Assembly: GCF_040712315.1 (NCBI RefSeq)
Contig: NC_134015.1
Coordinates: 48,701,964 to 48,765,963 of the forward strand
Length of the DNA: 64,000 nucleotides
Direction of reading: 5' to 3'
Source: Castanea sativa
Taxonomy: Eukaryota > Streptophyta > Magnoliopsida > Fagales > Fagaceae
Shown: positions 34,701 to 45,782 of the stretch, in pieces
How positions within the stretch are numbered: the stretch's first letter is position 1
Layout of the letters: the number at the start of each line of letters is the position of its first letter
Position numbers and translations under genes: made by a program
Notes under the pieces: generated by a model
The model's database searches: none
The model's input: the letters and a program-made list of their open reading frames with translations, nothing else
What the model was told of the DNA's origin: nothing

Positions 34701-35144
34701 AAAAAAAATATGAATATAACTTAATAAAACTATGCACAACATAAACATAAAAGTTTCAGTTTTCTCTTTATTGCATGCCACGTGCTATGGTGAAAATAAA
34801 AGCACACATAAGATATGGAATAACCTGCATAATATCAACATATCTCTGTGTTTTTTGCAATTTTGAAACACTATCCAGGTCATCATAGTTAAGAGTTTCT
34901 ATGTCCGCCATGTCCCCATCAACATCTTCTTCCACATTTCCAGCACCAACTTCATCTTCCTCCTGAAAGAAGATAAGAACATAATCATACATATGATATC
35001 AAAGCTAAAACAATATTAACTGAGAGATTTCACAGAAACCAACAACAGAATACTCACAATAAGATCGGCTTCATTGTCAGATAGTTCATCAAGGTCTGCA
35101 AGGAAAGAATCAGCAAGAGTTGCCTGCAATCAACCAAAACTCAG

Positions 35145-35181
<37 letters not shown>

Positions 35182-36086
35182 TGACCACATTTATATTGTT
35201 TTTGGGAATAAAATTAAAATTTCCCAAAAGCAAGCAACAATTGATCAAAAGCTCAAGTAGTTCATTGCAGGTTTATCCGTTTATGTAACAACAAGCCATG
35301 ATCAGAACTCAGAGTACAAGATCATTACTGTCCCTAAAGATGAGCATCAAGTGCAGTAGAAATCTTAACTTGTTTTATTCATTCCAGTCATCACCTTTTT
35401 CTGTACAAAACTCCTCACACAACACATATTAAAGTTATGAACAATGAAACAACCATTAAAAGTGCAGTATTATGACAAATGCTACGTCCACGACACTTAC
35501 ACAACAAATCCTCAATGGCAGGTTGTTACCTTCTGTTGCTGATAAGCAAAAAAGTAATTTTAGTGGTGGAGTCAGATTAAAAACCCATTATAACCAGCCA
35601 CCTAGGATTTGTTGTGAAAATGTTGCAGTCATAGCACTTCTCCAATATTATTGGACTCCCTAAAAAAAAGACTCCAAAAACACTAAATGCCCAGATGGTT
35701 CTCTCATATAATACAGACCCTTATATTGGCCAAGAAAATTATTCCCATATCTGAACCTATCTAATTCATGTTCATATGCCTATAACCCAACTCTTCAATT
35801 TTGCCATGAAATAACATTTTTCAAAAATCAACTGCTACAATTTCTCTAATTTAAGCATAGCCCCAAAAAGAAACCAACTTGAGCAATGATTCGGAAACCC
35901 AAAAGGAATTACACATATGATAAATCAAATCAAATCATAATAATCACACAACCCAAAACAAACAAAAAAAAAACTTATGAGACTAACTCCAATGAATGCC
36001 ACCAACAAAAAACCTAAGTTTGCCGCCCTAGCCTTTCTAACCATTGGTTCCAGGATGACTTAAAGAGAGAGAAAATCACTAACCAT
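28712..36086 (-). CDS. PRP31: U4/U6 snRNP protein PRP31
   Basis: Nuclear splicing factor that binds U4 snRNA and the 15.5K protein and bridges U4/U6 to U5. Coding exons: 36084-36086 (the ATG alone), 35058-35123, 34825-34962, 31108-32000, 30937-31007, 30350-30452, 30083-30158 and 28712-28819. They total 1458 bases, 485 residues plus stop, which is the family length. Visible parts: N-terminal MATLADSFLADLDELSDNEA; acidic stretch and LETLNYDDLD-like motif; NOSIC/Nop region (DDPEYQLIVDCN, LVHHPIDYARVVKKI, PNLSAIVGSAVAAKLMGTAGG, NLAGFS); basic nuclear signal KKKRGGRRLRKMKER near 352-367; C-terminal MRKLANRMQFG, GYGMLGQAG and GTFSKIKRT. All introns have GT-AG ends. The 2.8-kb intron before the largest exon carries nested LINEs. 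The gene looks functional. Confidence 0.95.
30540..30630 (-). mobile_element. 91-bp L1-type LINE 3' tail insertion in a PRP31 intron
   Basis: Poly(T) on the plus strand followed by ataataatgaaac-like and agtacaccaggggtgtac sequence typical of plant L1 3' ends. The insert lies between two copies of attgaagg(g/a)ctataagtt (30522-30539 and 30631-30648), a target duplication of 18 bases with one difference. It is a severely 5'-truncated retroposition. Confidence 0.7.
32171..34700 (-). mobile_element. RTE-type LINE fragment in a PRP31 intron, split by an L1
   Basis: The 3' end on the plus strand reads accaccaccaccaccaccaa followed by gccttagtcccaaaattttg, the hallmark of plant RTE tails. Decayed minus-strand coding includes a VDDIVLVDESRLG-like RT motif (34560-34690) and the C-terminal LYCIECWATKKQH...ELRMLIW region (32480-32610). 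Stops and shifts make it inactive. It is interrupted at 32620-34281. Confidence 0.8.
32620..34281 (-). mobile_element. 5'-truncated L1 LINE inserted in the RTE element
   Basis: Oligo(T) at 32620 marks the 3' end (minus orientation). Target duplications atagagcataatt lie at 32607-32619 and 34282-34294. An open frame from 34281 to 32851 encodes about 470 residues of the L1 pol C-terminal part. It begins just after the RT active site (FQAVTGLKVNVHKSEM), with LYLGMPLGA, GWKKLYLSKGGRL and a zf-RVT domain (KAPRRVSFFVWCVAWNKI...CIMCRHSGETVDHLLLHC). The RT catalytic block is missing through truncation. The frame is uninterrupted, so the insertion is fairly young. Confidence 0.9.
35148..35178. repeat. 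(TA)n microsatellite in a PRP31 intron
   Basis: About 15 TA units between coding exon 2 and the ATG exon of PRP31. Confidence 0.9.
35470..35655. mobile_element. MITE with acacaacaaatcc termini in the first PRP31 coding intron
   Basis: The left arm (aaatgctacgtccacgacac...acaacaaatcc) and right arm (ggatttgttgtgaaaatg...tagcactt) are imperfect inverted repeats of about 45 bases, with a short centre. This is a common plant MITE architecture. The target duplication is not clear. Confidence 0.6.
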
Positions 36087-36345
36087 TCTTTAAAGAGTTA
36101 AGCGAAGAAGCTGAGGTTGAATTTGATCTTATTCCCTGAATTCAACAACAAAAAAAAAGGATGGAGAGGAAAAGGGTTAGGGTTTAATAATCGAAATCCC
36201 TAAATTGAGAGGAAACCCTAATTTGAGAACAATAGAATAGGAAAAGAGAAAATAGTACCTTTGAGGAAATTGAGACTGTAGATTCTGGATACGACTTAGT
36301 AGAACACTAATCGAAGAGAAAGATGATAATAGATTTGTGGAGAGC
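36084..36345 (-). promoter_or_regulatory. PRP31: PRP31 5' UTR exons and upstream edge
   Basis: The ATG exon runs from about 36135 (acceptor ttgaattcag) to 36084 and is followed at once by the donor gttagt. A further upstream leader exon probably ends at about 36259 (caaag|gtacta). These are 5' UTR exons inferred from splice signals only. No convincing TATA box is seen. Confidence 0.5.
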
Positions 36346-37389
36346 GGGTATAATTACAAGTAGTGTGAGTTTGGAATAGCTCACTAAACCGACTTTTCAA
36401 CAAGAGGAGGGGGTTTTTTTTTTCTTATATATTTTTTGAATAAAAATTTAAGGATAATTTATATATATATATATATATAGAAAAAGTTAGAATATGATAA
36501 AATTACATTTTAGCTTTTTTTTTTTTCTTTTTCTTTTTTTTTTACTTAAAAGTGCATTTGTATAAGCTATTGTAAAATAGTATTTTAGGTTTAAAATGAA
36601 TATATGTAAAAATGCTATAAGGAGTTGCTGTAGCAAGATGAAGTTTTAGGCTTTAAAACGACCTTTTAGACTCTTAAAATGCCTCATCAAACGGAACCTT
36701 AACTTAGGTGTATTTTGTCATTTTTGCCCTATGTTTATTATAAAAGGTTTAAAAGACAAAAGGTTTGTAGTTCAATTGATTGATACAAACTTTATTTTCA
36801 TGGGCTGTCATCTTTCCTTATATATGAGTTCTTTTGAATTTCTCGTATCGTTTTTCGTGGATTAGCATCTTGAGGTCCCTTGATAGGCATAAAGAAAGTG
36901 TCTTGGTAGCAACCACCAAACCAAAAAGGGTTAGCTCTGCAACTGGTCCACAAGCAAGGTAAGTAGGTCAATTATCAACCGGCACCAAACCTACAAGACC
37001 TAACGAAGTAATTCCTTTCACATTTATGGTTCAAATCCTCTTCTTCTTCGCTATAACAATCAAATAATTAAAAAATAATAATAATTAGTGATTTGATTTT
37101 AAAAATATCATTTTGTCAAGATTAAGTTAGTTTTCATTTTGTCTTCTCATGATTTTTAAGGAGTTTAACTTTTGTTTATTGGGACTAACTCCATTATACA
37201 ACTATGACAAAAATTGTCAAATACGATATTGAAGGCAATTTCAACTTCACCAAAAGAACAAAATATTTCAACACTAGTTAATATCAGTATACGATTTTAG
37301 GATTACTAATGTGTGTGTGTGTGTTTGTGTATATAAGTTGAAGCGTAGTATTTATTATAGTCACACTTCTCTTGAACCACATAAACATA
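36346..37389. other. Intergenic DNA, no gene seen
   Basis: AT-rich sequence with a short TA run at about 36459-36478, T-runs at 36510-36545 and a GT run at 37311-37326. No coding region or clear transposon is recognised. Confidence 0.5.
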
Positions 37390-37680
37390 ACATTTCAGTC
37401 CACTTCAGTCAATTTGGTCAACTTCAGTCTATTCAGTTTAGTTCGGTCTAATTCAGTACGTTTGGTCCACTTCAGCCATTTCGGTCCATTCCGGTCCAGT
37501 TATATCTACTTCGGTTCATTCAGTCCACTTCAGTCCACTTCAGTACATTTCGGTTTATTTCAGTCCATTCTGTCCAGTTACGTCCACTTGGGTTCGATTC
37601 AGTTCATTCAGTCTACTTTGGTCCATCTGATCCACTTTGGTTTATTTCCATCCACTTTGATCCATTTTCTCCATTTTGGA
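37390..37680. repeat. Degenerate decamer tandem repeat (gtccacttcag family)
   Basis: About 29 consecutive units near 10 bases long: GTCCACTTCA, GTCCATTTCG, GTCCATTCCG, GTTCATTCAG and similar. Because 10 is not a multiple of 3, the plus strand happens to stay open for 110 codons, which should not be read as a gene. It abuts the PRP31-like fragment at 37687. Confidence 0.85.
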
Positions 37681-37686
37681 GCAGTT

Positions 37687-38182
37687 CATCAATTGTCTTA
37701 TTAATTGTTGCTTCCGGAAGTGACTTGCCACTTGTACTTAATGCAGAAACCGACACTACCATTATGAAATCTGAGGGTCAAAGACCTTCCAGATCAACCA
37801 GGGTCAAATCCATTTCATTCCCAAACTTCTTAACAACATGAACATAATCAATTGGTGAGGCACAAGAGTGATTCAAGCTCTAGACATTTCAACCAGTACT
37901 TGTCACGAATAATATTGTGGATAATAACAATTTCATTCTCAATGTCAAACTGACAAAGCACACCAGTCCACATCAGCCGGTCATCTTTCTAAACCATTCC
38001 AAGATTTGAGTTATCAGAACCTTTCTAAAATGCATCTTCCACTTTCTGCCATACAGAAACCATGGTAACCTTTGCATCAACATGCATATCCAATAAATTA
38101 AACAAACAGAGCAAAGCACAGGCAATGGTCAAATTATACACCTAAAAAAAGAGAGCCCGCGGCTCTAAAAAGGAAAAAAAAA

Positions 38183-38225
<43 letters not shown>

Positions 38226-38458
38226 AATATAACTTAAAAGCTCGATGCACAACATAAAATATAGAGAAGCTTCAGTTTTTCCTTATTATGTTATGGTGAA
38301 AATAAAGGCACACACAAGCTGTGGAATAACCTGCATAATATCAACATATATCTCTGGTTTTTTTTTTTTTTTTGGCAATTTTAAAACACGATCCAGGTCA
38401 TCGTAGTAAGAGTTTCAATGCCCATGAGCCCATCATTTCCCATCAACATTTTCCTGAT
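37687..38458 (-). pseudogene. Partial PRP31 pseudogene
   Basis: 37687-38058 matches about 31650-32000 (part of the large PRP31 exon). The match continues through intron sequence and 38225-38458 matches about 34708-34960 (the LETLNYDDLD exon and its intron). Frame-breaking indels (near 37850 and 37960) and stops kill it. The intron lacks the 2.6-kb RTE/L1 insertion of the intact gene and has instead a short filler and a TA run (38186-38220). Its unspliced intron means it is a DNA-level copy, not a retrocopy. Confidence 0.85.
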
Positions 38459-39470
38459 GAGAGAGCTATTACTATGAGTATAAGGTTGTTTTGACCTTTG
38501 GGTATGCCTTTTTGAAGAAATTTTCCTCTTTATAAGTTATTGACTAATTGACTCTTATGACCCCAGCAATGTTTGTGACTAATTTGGCCAAAAGAAATGA
38601 CGGAGTTTTGTTGGTACTTAGCAATTAGAATTTAGAAATGACATTATTCTTTGTTTTTTATGAATAAAAATCATTTTTTGAAAATATGAATAAAAATCAT
38701 TTAAAATATAGTATTCTTTGTTTTAATTTTTCTTAATATATCATTTTATTTTTCTTTCTTAAATTGATGTGTAAGATAATATAATATTTCGTTGTATAGC
38801 TAGGTAGAAGATAATATATTATATAGCATTTCTCTTTCTTATGTTGGACACTTTTTCTTAATCAAGCATTTTTTTTATTCCTTAATGTAGCAATCCATTT
38901 CCCTAAAACATTATAAGAATTCGGTTGATAGGGGTATACTAAAAATGATGTAGAGACGTAATACTAATTTAGAGGACATGAAAAAGGCTGGAAGGTTTTA
39001 TAAAACTTGTTTGGGTTGACGGGATTACAAAGAAAAAACTCACTAAATTTGATTAGATTTAGACTAATTGTCATATAATTAAACGATCTAAAGACTAGAG
39101 TCAATCCCCAATCATTGTTCGTTGGTTTGTTTAGTGCAGGTCGGTTGGGTTTAATTATTACTATAGAATTTAGAGATTTTTCAATGGGAACACCAAACTG
39201 ATGTTACAGTAAATATATAAAAATAAAAAATAAAACTCATAAGTCATAAACACATGGATTGCTCGGGTCTGACTTTATAAATTCAGCTGTTCAGAAGGCA
39301 CAATACAAATTGGGCCAGCTTAGACCCAATTGCAGGATTGTGGCTTTCACACTATCAAACTTTCTTTATTTTTTTTAGTAGGAAAAAAGAAAAAGAAAAA
39401 TGATTGTTGTTCACACAAACACACAACCGGACACACGCACATTTTGTTCTGAAATTATGATTTTAAAGCC
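38459..39470. other. Intergenic DNA, no gene seen
   Basis: AT-rich unique-looking sequence. Nothing is supported as coding or mobile. Confidence 0.45.
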
Positions 39471-39847
39471 AAGATTTCAGTATAAAATGTGTGTACACGT
39501 AAGATTGTGAGAAATAAGGCGTGTCATGTATGTAATAACCACCACAGTAAAAAAAAAAAAAAGTCTATCTTTTTCTTTTCTTGAATTTTCACACTATAAA
39601 ACTACTCATGTGACTTGAATGCCTCCAACATAGATTCTGAAGTCAATCATCACAAAAACTAGATTTCAGTGGAAAATGTGTGTACGTGAGGCGGTTGTGA
39701 GAAATGAGGCGTGTCATATATGTAATAAACACCATTGTAAAAAAAAAGTCTTTTATCTTTTTCTTTTCTTGAATTTTCACACTATAAAACTACCTATATG
39801 ACTTGAATGCCTCCAACATAGACTCTGAAGTCAATCATCACAAAAAC
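39471..39847. repeat. Two-copy tandem repeat of ~190 bp
   Basis: Segments 39471-39661 and 39662-39847 match along their length (gatttcagt...aaatgtgtgtac...gaggcgtgtcat...cctccaacatagactctgaagt), with small indels. No coding content. Confidence 0.8.
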
Positions 39848-41912
39848 TGTTCCTTTTCAATTCTAGGATCATCCCAATTCATAGAATGTTGGAAGGATAT
39901 AATCCTCTTTTTTCTCTTTGTGTTTTGGACCACTAAAATGAGTAATGAGCAATTAACGAGCAATGAGCTCAAATTTTGGAGAAAATGACATGGGGATATG
40001 GGAGTGAGACCATTTCTCTTTCTCTCAACCCCAAACGCACGTCTTGCTTCAGAAAATGGTATCAGCATTATGCATGGCTTGCGCGCAGACCAGCCGCCAT
40101 GAGCTGAAGGCACTAATCTTTCTACATAAAGCCCTTTACACAGTTTACAAGTCAAAGTTTTCGTCTAATTTTCAACGAAAGCAACTGCCCACAATTCCAC
40201 AAGTGATTATTACCAAACAAAGAGTTTACACGCACCATTATTGTCACCCCCTTTACTGTTATGAAAAGGTGAATCCTGCCAAATAAATGGGAATCCATTT
40301 GGCTTTTGCTAGGGTCAGTGGGTCACCTCAATAGACAAGTCTTTAATTAATGAAAAAGAAAGGTCATAAAAAAAATTACTTGAATAAGAATAAATTCTTC
40401 AACAAAAAGAAGAATCTAATGAAAAAAGACCCCTATTCTATGTGATTGTATGGTTTAGTTTAGACTCATAAATCATATCATACTATGGTTTAGTTTGGGA
40501 AAAAGCATTATTACCATACTATCATATCATTCGAAAACAAAATTAGACAGCTTTTCATTTAGGATTTTGTTAACAAATATTGTAAGGTGCTCGTTACCAA
40601 AAATTTTTTTTGGCAACTTCTAAGCGTAACAATAATATTTTTTTTATAACTTTTGGCAGTTTTTTATTTTTTTATCTTGACAATTTTTTTCTTTTTTTAA
40701 TTGAGATCCATAATGAAAAATTTTAATAAGCATTTATTGTTAATACTTTCTTTAATTTATGGGTTGGTCAACCGGTCAAATAACTTGCAGTCAATGTTGT
40801 CTTCTTAGAACAAAATACAGAAAAAGAAGAATTCCATGGTTCATGTACAATCAAATCAGTCATGTTAAAAATCATACGCGGAGTTAGGCCCGTTGCATGA
40901 AAGAATCCCAAACATAGGAAAGCTACAACGGTGACTTGTCGTCTTTTGTTCAAACTTCAAAAGTAGCAATTTTGTTATTAAAAAAAAAAAAAGTAGCAAT
41001 TTAAAATTTTATTTTAGAAAATTAAATACGTGGCACTTAGTGAAAATTGTTTGAAATAAAGTCTGTTGGGCAACAAAAGGTTTGCTTCGGATGCGTAAAG
41101 TTTGGAATATGTAGCATTCGTTTGAGAACTGTTTATTTAGTTTGTTACTGAAAATTTTTTTCTAAAACTATGTGAAAGTATACTTATATCTTTTAAAAAT
41201 TTGAAAAGTGAAAAAATGCAAAAAAAAATGTTCTAAAAAACTATATATAAAAACTAAAAACTAAAAATAAAGGCTGAAACCAATGCCACTTGTAAAGTTT
41301 GAAATATCCATAAGAGATGTATATCTATAATTATGTTCATTATTATAGCAATATATATTTTTTATTTTATTTTATTTTATTTCACAACAAAAACAGGATA
41401 ATTTGAAATTATATATTATTGGGAAAGTGTCTCTCCAGCTCAAATTTTTACTATAATTTTTTATTAAATATAAATTTTAAAAATCTAACGCTTACATGTT
41501 TTTATTATATCTAGATAAAAACATGATTTTTTGCATTTAATTTTCATATATGGCCAGACTGAGATGCAGATAGCCATTCATCTGGTTGGAATGGAAACAC
41601 GTTTTCCATGCCTCACCCACCTGGAACGGCCTCATCAAATCAATCAAACCATAGCAAGGGTAGAGCCCACCACCAAGGTCGGTTACACACCAAATTCAAG
41701 CCATCCGCCATGAGACCAGGCATATATTGTCATTTGTCATGATTATAAGTATAACAATGGAGAAATTTATCACCTCCTCTTCTCATCTATTTGCACGTGT
41801 CTCTGTATTGGACACTCAAGCAGGGCCACCCTCAAGAACATTTTGAGGTCTAAAGGCACTAAAGTTATTGAAAACTGAACTATTCGAAGAACCTGAAAAG
41901 AGAAAAGTTCAA
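39848..41912. other. Intergenic DNA, no gene supported
   Basis: A minus-strand frame at 39838-40155 (105 codons) has no recognised domain, no intron context and ordinary intergenic composition, so I do not call it a gene. The rest is AT-rich. Confidence 0.4.
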
Positions 41913-42055
41913 ATCTTTTAAGATTTAAAAGTTCGGAATCTTTAAGATTTAACTGGGGTTTCGTGATGATTTAATGGATTTAGTAATTAATCAATATTCA
42001 AATAGATATATTAAATTTATAAAAATTAGCAAAATGGCTAAATAAAAAATGGATA

Positions 42056-42443
42056 AAGCTTGATTACAAACTTAGTTGTAGCATAAAACTACAACTTCTT
42101 TTAAAATAATGAACATGTCAATATATTTTGAAAAACTAACTATTGGATTGTATGTTTTTTACGCTCTTAACACACATGTCAAATTTTGTGTCAATCGAAT
42201 AATATTTACTATATTATCCATAAACTTATTTTTTATGCATAATTTTATACTACAAAAACTTACAATTTAAACAATTGATTGATGATATAGCTATTTACCA
42301 TTGATTTTCTTGAAATTTTGCAAGTATAAAAGATATAAGAAGAAAATGTAATCTAGTGGTGGATTATCAAAATTCACATTCAATAAAAATATATTGAGGG
42401 AAATTGTAGTTTTACTATACAACTAAGTCTGTAACCAAACTTT
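42056..42443. mobile_element. 400-bp TIR element, third member
   Basis: Ends ttgattacaaacttagttgta and its complement near 42400-42443 give TIRs of about 40 bases. It is intact here and serves as the empty version of the 45245-46623 member, which contains a MITE. Confidence 0.6.
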
Positions 42444-42948
42444 ATTTATAAAAAATCTAAAAATAATGAAACACATTTAAAAATGTACTTTTGCAACTTT
42501 TATTAGGCAAATAAAATAATCAAACATATTTAATACATCAAACATTAAGAAAAAGATTAATATAAAATAATGATTATGATACATAAACCAAGAACATGTT
42601 ATATTTAATAACTAACTAGCCTCACTAATCCTTTAAAACCAAGCAATTCAAACCCAGTAACCAAAACAACTAAAAGTGGATACATTTGAAGTTACTTGAG
42701 CCCCCAATGACAAGGTGATGACTCAATTTATATGACCACTCATCTCCCCTTTCATATACCTAACTTACCTATTTCATGTTTAAACATCCAAACAAAAGGA
42801 AGATATATCTATTCCCCTTCCTCGTACGTAGGTCACGTTCAATACATTATAATAATGATTACTTAGAAATATGAATAAGTATTACAAGGAATATAAGAAA
42901 TTGTAATTGCTGTTTAATTTTATGAACTGACTCTCCTATAAATAAAAT

Positions 42949-43212
42949 ATGGCTTCACTAATGAATGACAAGAAAGTGACTTCCCATTGTAGCTATCAAG
43001 CAATGGGTGGTCAATCCTCCTCCAAAACGAAATCTTTCCTCTCTTCTGTCAATCTATTTTCGTCACTTGTCAGCTCAATCATGCTTGTTGACATAGTTTT
43101 TTTTTTTCCTTTCTTTCTAAACTCTTCAAATTCTAATTTATTTACTAGTGAATATCTTTTCATTGTCATAATTATTGTGAATCAATTGGATTTAAGTATG
43201 GTAAGATCATGA
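42949..43212 (+). CDS. Small open frame conserved in both duplicates, doubtful gene
   Basis: It reads MASLMNDKKVTSHCSYQAMG..., 87 codons. The paralogous frame at 48232-48420 keeps about 45 of the first 50 residues and then runs into different AT-rich sequence. A tataaata motif lies only about 12 bases before the ATG, too near to serve it. Flanking noncoding DNA is conserved to a similar degree, so selection on protein is not shown. It could be a remnant first exon. No family recognised. Confidence 0.2.
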   Translation: MASLMNDKKVTSHCSYQAMGGQSSSKTKSFLSSVNLFSSLVSSIMLVDIVFFFPFFLNSSNSNLFTSEYLFIVIIIVNQLDLSMVRS

Positions 43213-44072
43213 AGGCAAAGTGTGGATTTGATAGTGATTGAATTCAATGGTGACATTGAGAAATAGAAGTTATAAATTGGAGAAACGGACAAAATCATGA
43301 GTAAATTTTGTTTCTTAATTTTCTTACTAATTTTAGAGAATTATATCTGGTGGGCCTAGGTGGAAAGCAACCAGAACTCCCTCATTTTTCTCTTGTGAAT
43401 CAAATAGTGAAAAACCCATCTTTTTTATTTACTCACTTTTCACATCAACCAAACACACTCTAAAATATAATGGCACTTAAAATTAGTGTTTTCTTGTCAT
43501 CATGACTCTTGTAGCCGTGAGGTGGTCTATGATTCCAATGCAATTCCCCTAAAGTTGTAAGATTTTTTTTAATTATTATTTAAGAAAAAACTATTTGTTA
43601 TGTCCTATTAACAAGCAATTTTAAATCCATTTTTTAAATTATTATGTATTAATATTAAACCGTTGCTTGTTTTGGTAAGTGTTTAAAACCTTACATGTCT
43701 AGAAAATAACTTATTAAAATGAATTTATTTTCATATGACTTTTGAGTGAAGTTAGTAGTGTGCTTTTATGTTAGAATATCATTCTCTCTCTACTTTGTGT
43801 GAGTGTGTGTTTGTTACTCAAAAAAATAAATAAATTTAAATCTATTTTAAAAATAATTTAAAAATAATTTTTTTAAGGGAAAATATAATTTTAAGCTATC
43901 TCAAACAAAAACCAAGGATCCAATACTCAAAAAAGCAATATATATATAAAATCAAACTGTAGAAAGTGAAGTGTCATTTGACCAAAATTATCATTGAATT
44001 GTTGTAAACCTTACCCCATGTAATATTACCCATATGTCATTTACGAAAAAGACAATAACATCAATAAGAGAA

Positions 44073-44391
44073 TATATATATATATATAATTATAGGTAAA
44101 GCTGAGAGAATTCAGTGTCTCATCTAATTTTATGTCACATGTTTCATCTAATCTAAATTTTAAATTTTTGTCCAAGTGAGTTAATTCAGTGTAAAAATTT
44201 GATTTCAATTAGAGTTTAATTTTGCATTACGTGTCCCATCTAATCTAAGTTTTTTAATTTTTGTGCTAAATGAGTTTAATTTAGTGTAAAAAATGAAGAG
44301 TCTAATATAAATAAACCATAAAAAATCTAATCATATAGCTAAAAACTATTCAAATTTATAAGTCATTTATGTAATTTACCAAGACTATGTA

Positions 44392-44440
<49 letters not shown>

Positions 44441-44977
44441 CCAAAGTTTAGAGAAAATTCAATTAGAATCAAAATTGGATTTTGTTTTTGTTAGCTTTCC
44501 ATACAAATTAAATTGTTTAGATTTTTGTTTTTGTTTTTGTTTTTGTTTTTCTGAATTAATGAGCATATTTTTTATATAGTTTCTATTCAAATATTTTTGT
44601 AATTGAATATATTGAAGGTAACAAATTGTAATTGTGCTGAACGATCCCGTACACCTATCCTCTTTCAATTTTGGACACGCTATTTGACCAGTTTATTATT
44701 TTAGTTTGTGTTGTATTTAGTAGAATTTCATAGACAATAATTATGAATTGATATTGCATATGTAATATCCAATAATAATTTTCAAAATCATATACGTAAT
44801 AGCAATGTAACAAGAAACTTGACGTAATTAATATCATGAAAATTGTAAGGAAAAACTATTTTAGTACATTTAAATGTCATGGTCAAACTATGTCTTATAT
44901 ATTTAATAACCCAAGCTAACATCAACAGCATAACTACAATTCATCATTCCCGTACATAAGCACGGGTTACATACTAG
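44073..44977 (+). mobile_element. Non-autonomous Helitron, present only in duplicate unit 1
   Basis: The 3' end is CCCGTacataagcACGGG hairpin, then ttacatactag, then host T. The 5' end is a TA run followed by ataggtaaagctgagaga, as in plant Helitrons, but without the usual TC. The empty site in unit 2 (near 49640) shows insertion exactly between A and T with no duplication. No Rep/helicase. A TA microsatellite lies inside (44400-44436). Confidence 0.75.
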
Positions 44978-45244
44978 TTCTAAAAAAGTGTCATAAAGGC
45001 CTATTAATTGATTCACTTCTGAAATTTGAATTGAATGTGAACAGAATTGGAAAGAAAGAGGTAAATTGTAGCAATACTTTAATTGGATGATTGAGCTTAG
45101 GATCTTTTAAGATTTAAAAGTTCAAGATCTTTAAGATTTAACAGAGGTTTTGTGATGATATAATGGATTTAATAATTAATTGAAATTCAAATAAATAGAT
45201 TAAATTTATAAAAATTAGTAAAATGGCTAAATAAAAAATGGATA

Positions 45245-45746
45245 AGGTTTGACTACAAACTTAGTTGTAGGATACGACTACAACTTCTTTTTAAAAAATG
45301 AACATTGCTACATATTTTGAAAATCTAACCATTGAATTGCATGTTTTTTACGCTCTTAACACACATGTCAAACTTTGTATCAATTGAATAATATTTACTA
45401 TATGATCCGTAAACTTATTTTTTATACATAAATTTATATTACAAAAACTTACAATTTAGGCTGCGTTTAACTCTATATAAAAAAAATTTCTAAGTGAGGT
45501 GAAGATATTTTTTGGAAAAGAAAATATTTTCAAGTGTTTGGTGGCATTTTAAAAAATGCTTTGAAAAATATTTTTAAGTGTTTGGTTGTGTTCTTGAAAA
45601 TACTATACAAAACACATTTTTCTACTGGTTGCTCACATTTTCTCAGCTTTTAAACAAATATATAATATCATTTCTCAATATATAAACACAAAAGAAACAA
45701 AACCAAACAAAAACATTCATCAAATCCGGTCAAATTGAGAGAGGAA

Positions 45747-45782
<36 letters not shown>

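Larger units (their letters stand above)
41913..45095. repeat. Second tandem duplication, unit 1
   Basis: It aligns in the same orientation with 45101-49800, from tcttttaagatttaaaag to gcaatactttaattg(g)atgattgag. More diverged than the ALDH duplication. Unit 1 holds a Helitron (44073-44977) absent from unit 2 and lacks three insertions found in unit 2, plus 101 bases at the equivalent of 46896-46996. Confidence 0.85.

Noticed and set aside
37372..37704. 110-codon plus frame
   Set aside because: An artefact of a decamer repeat without stops; the frame has no protein-like features beyond the period.
39838..40155. 105-codon minus frame
   Set aside because: No recognised domain, no paralogue in the window, no splice or promoter context.
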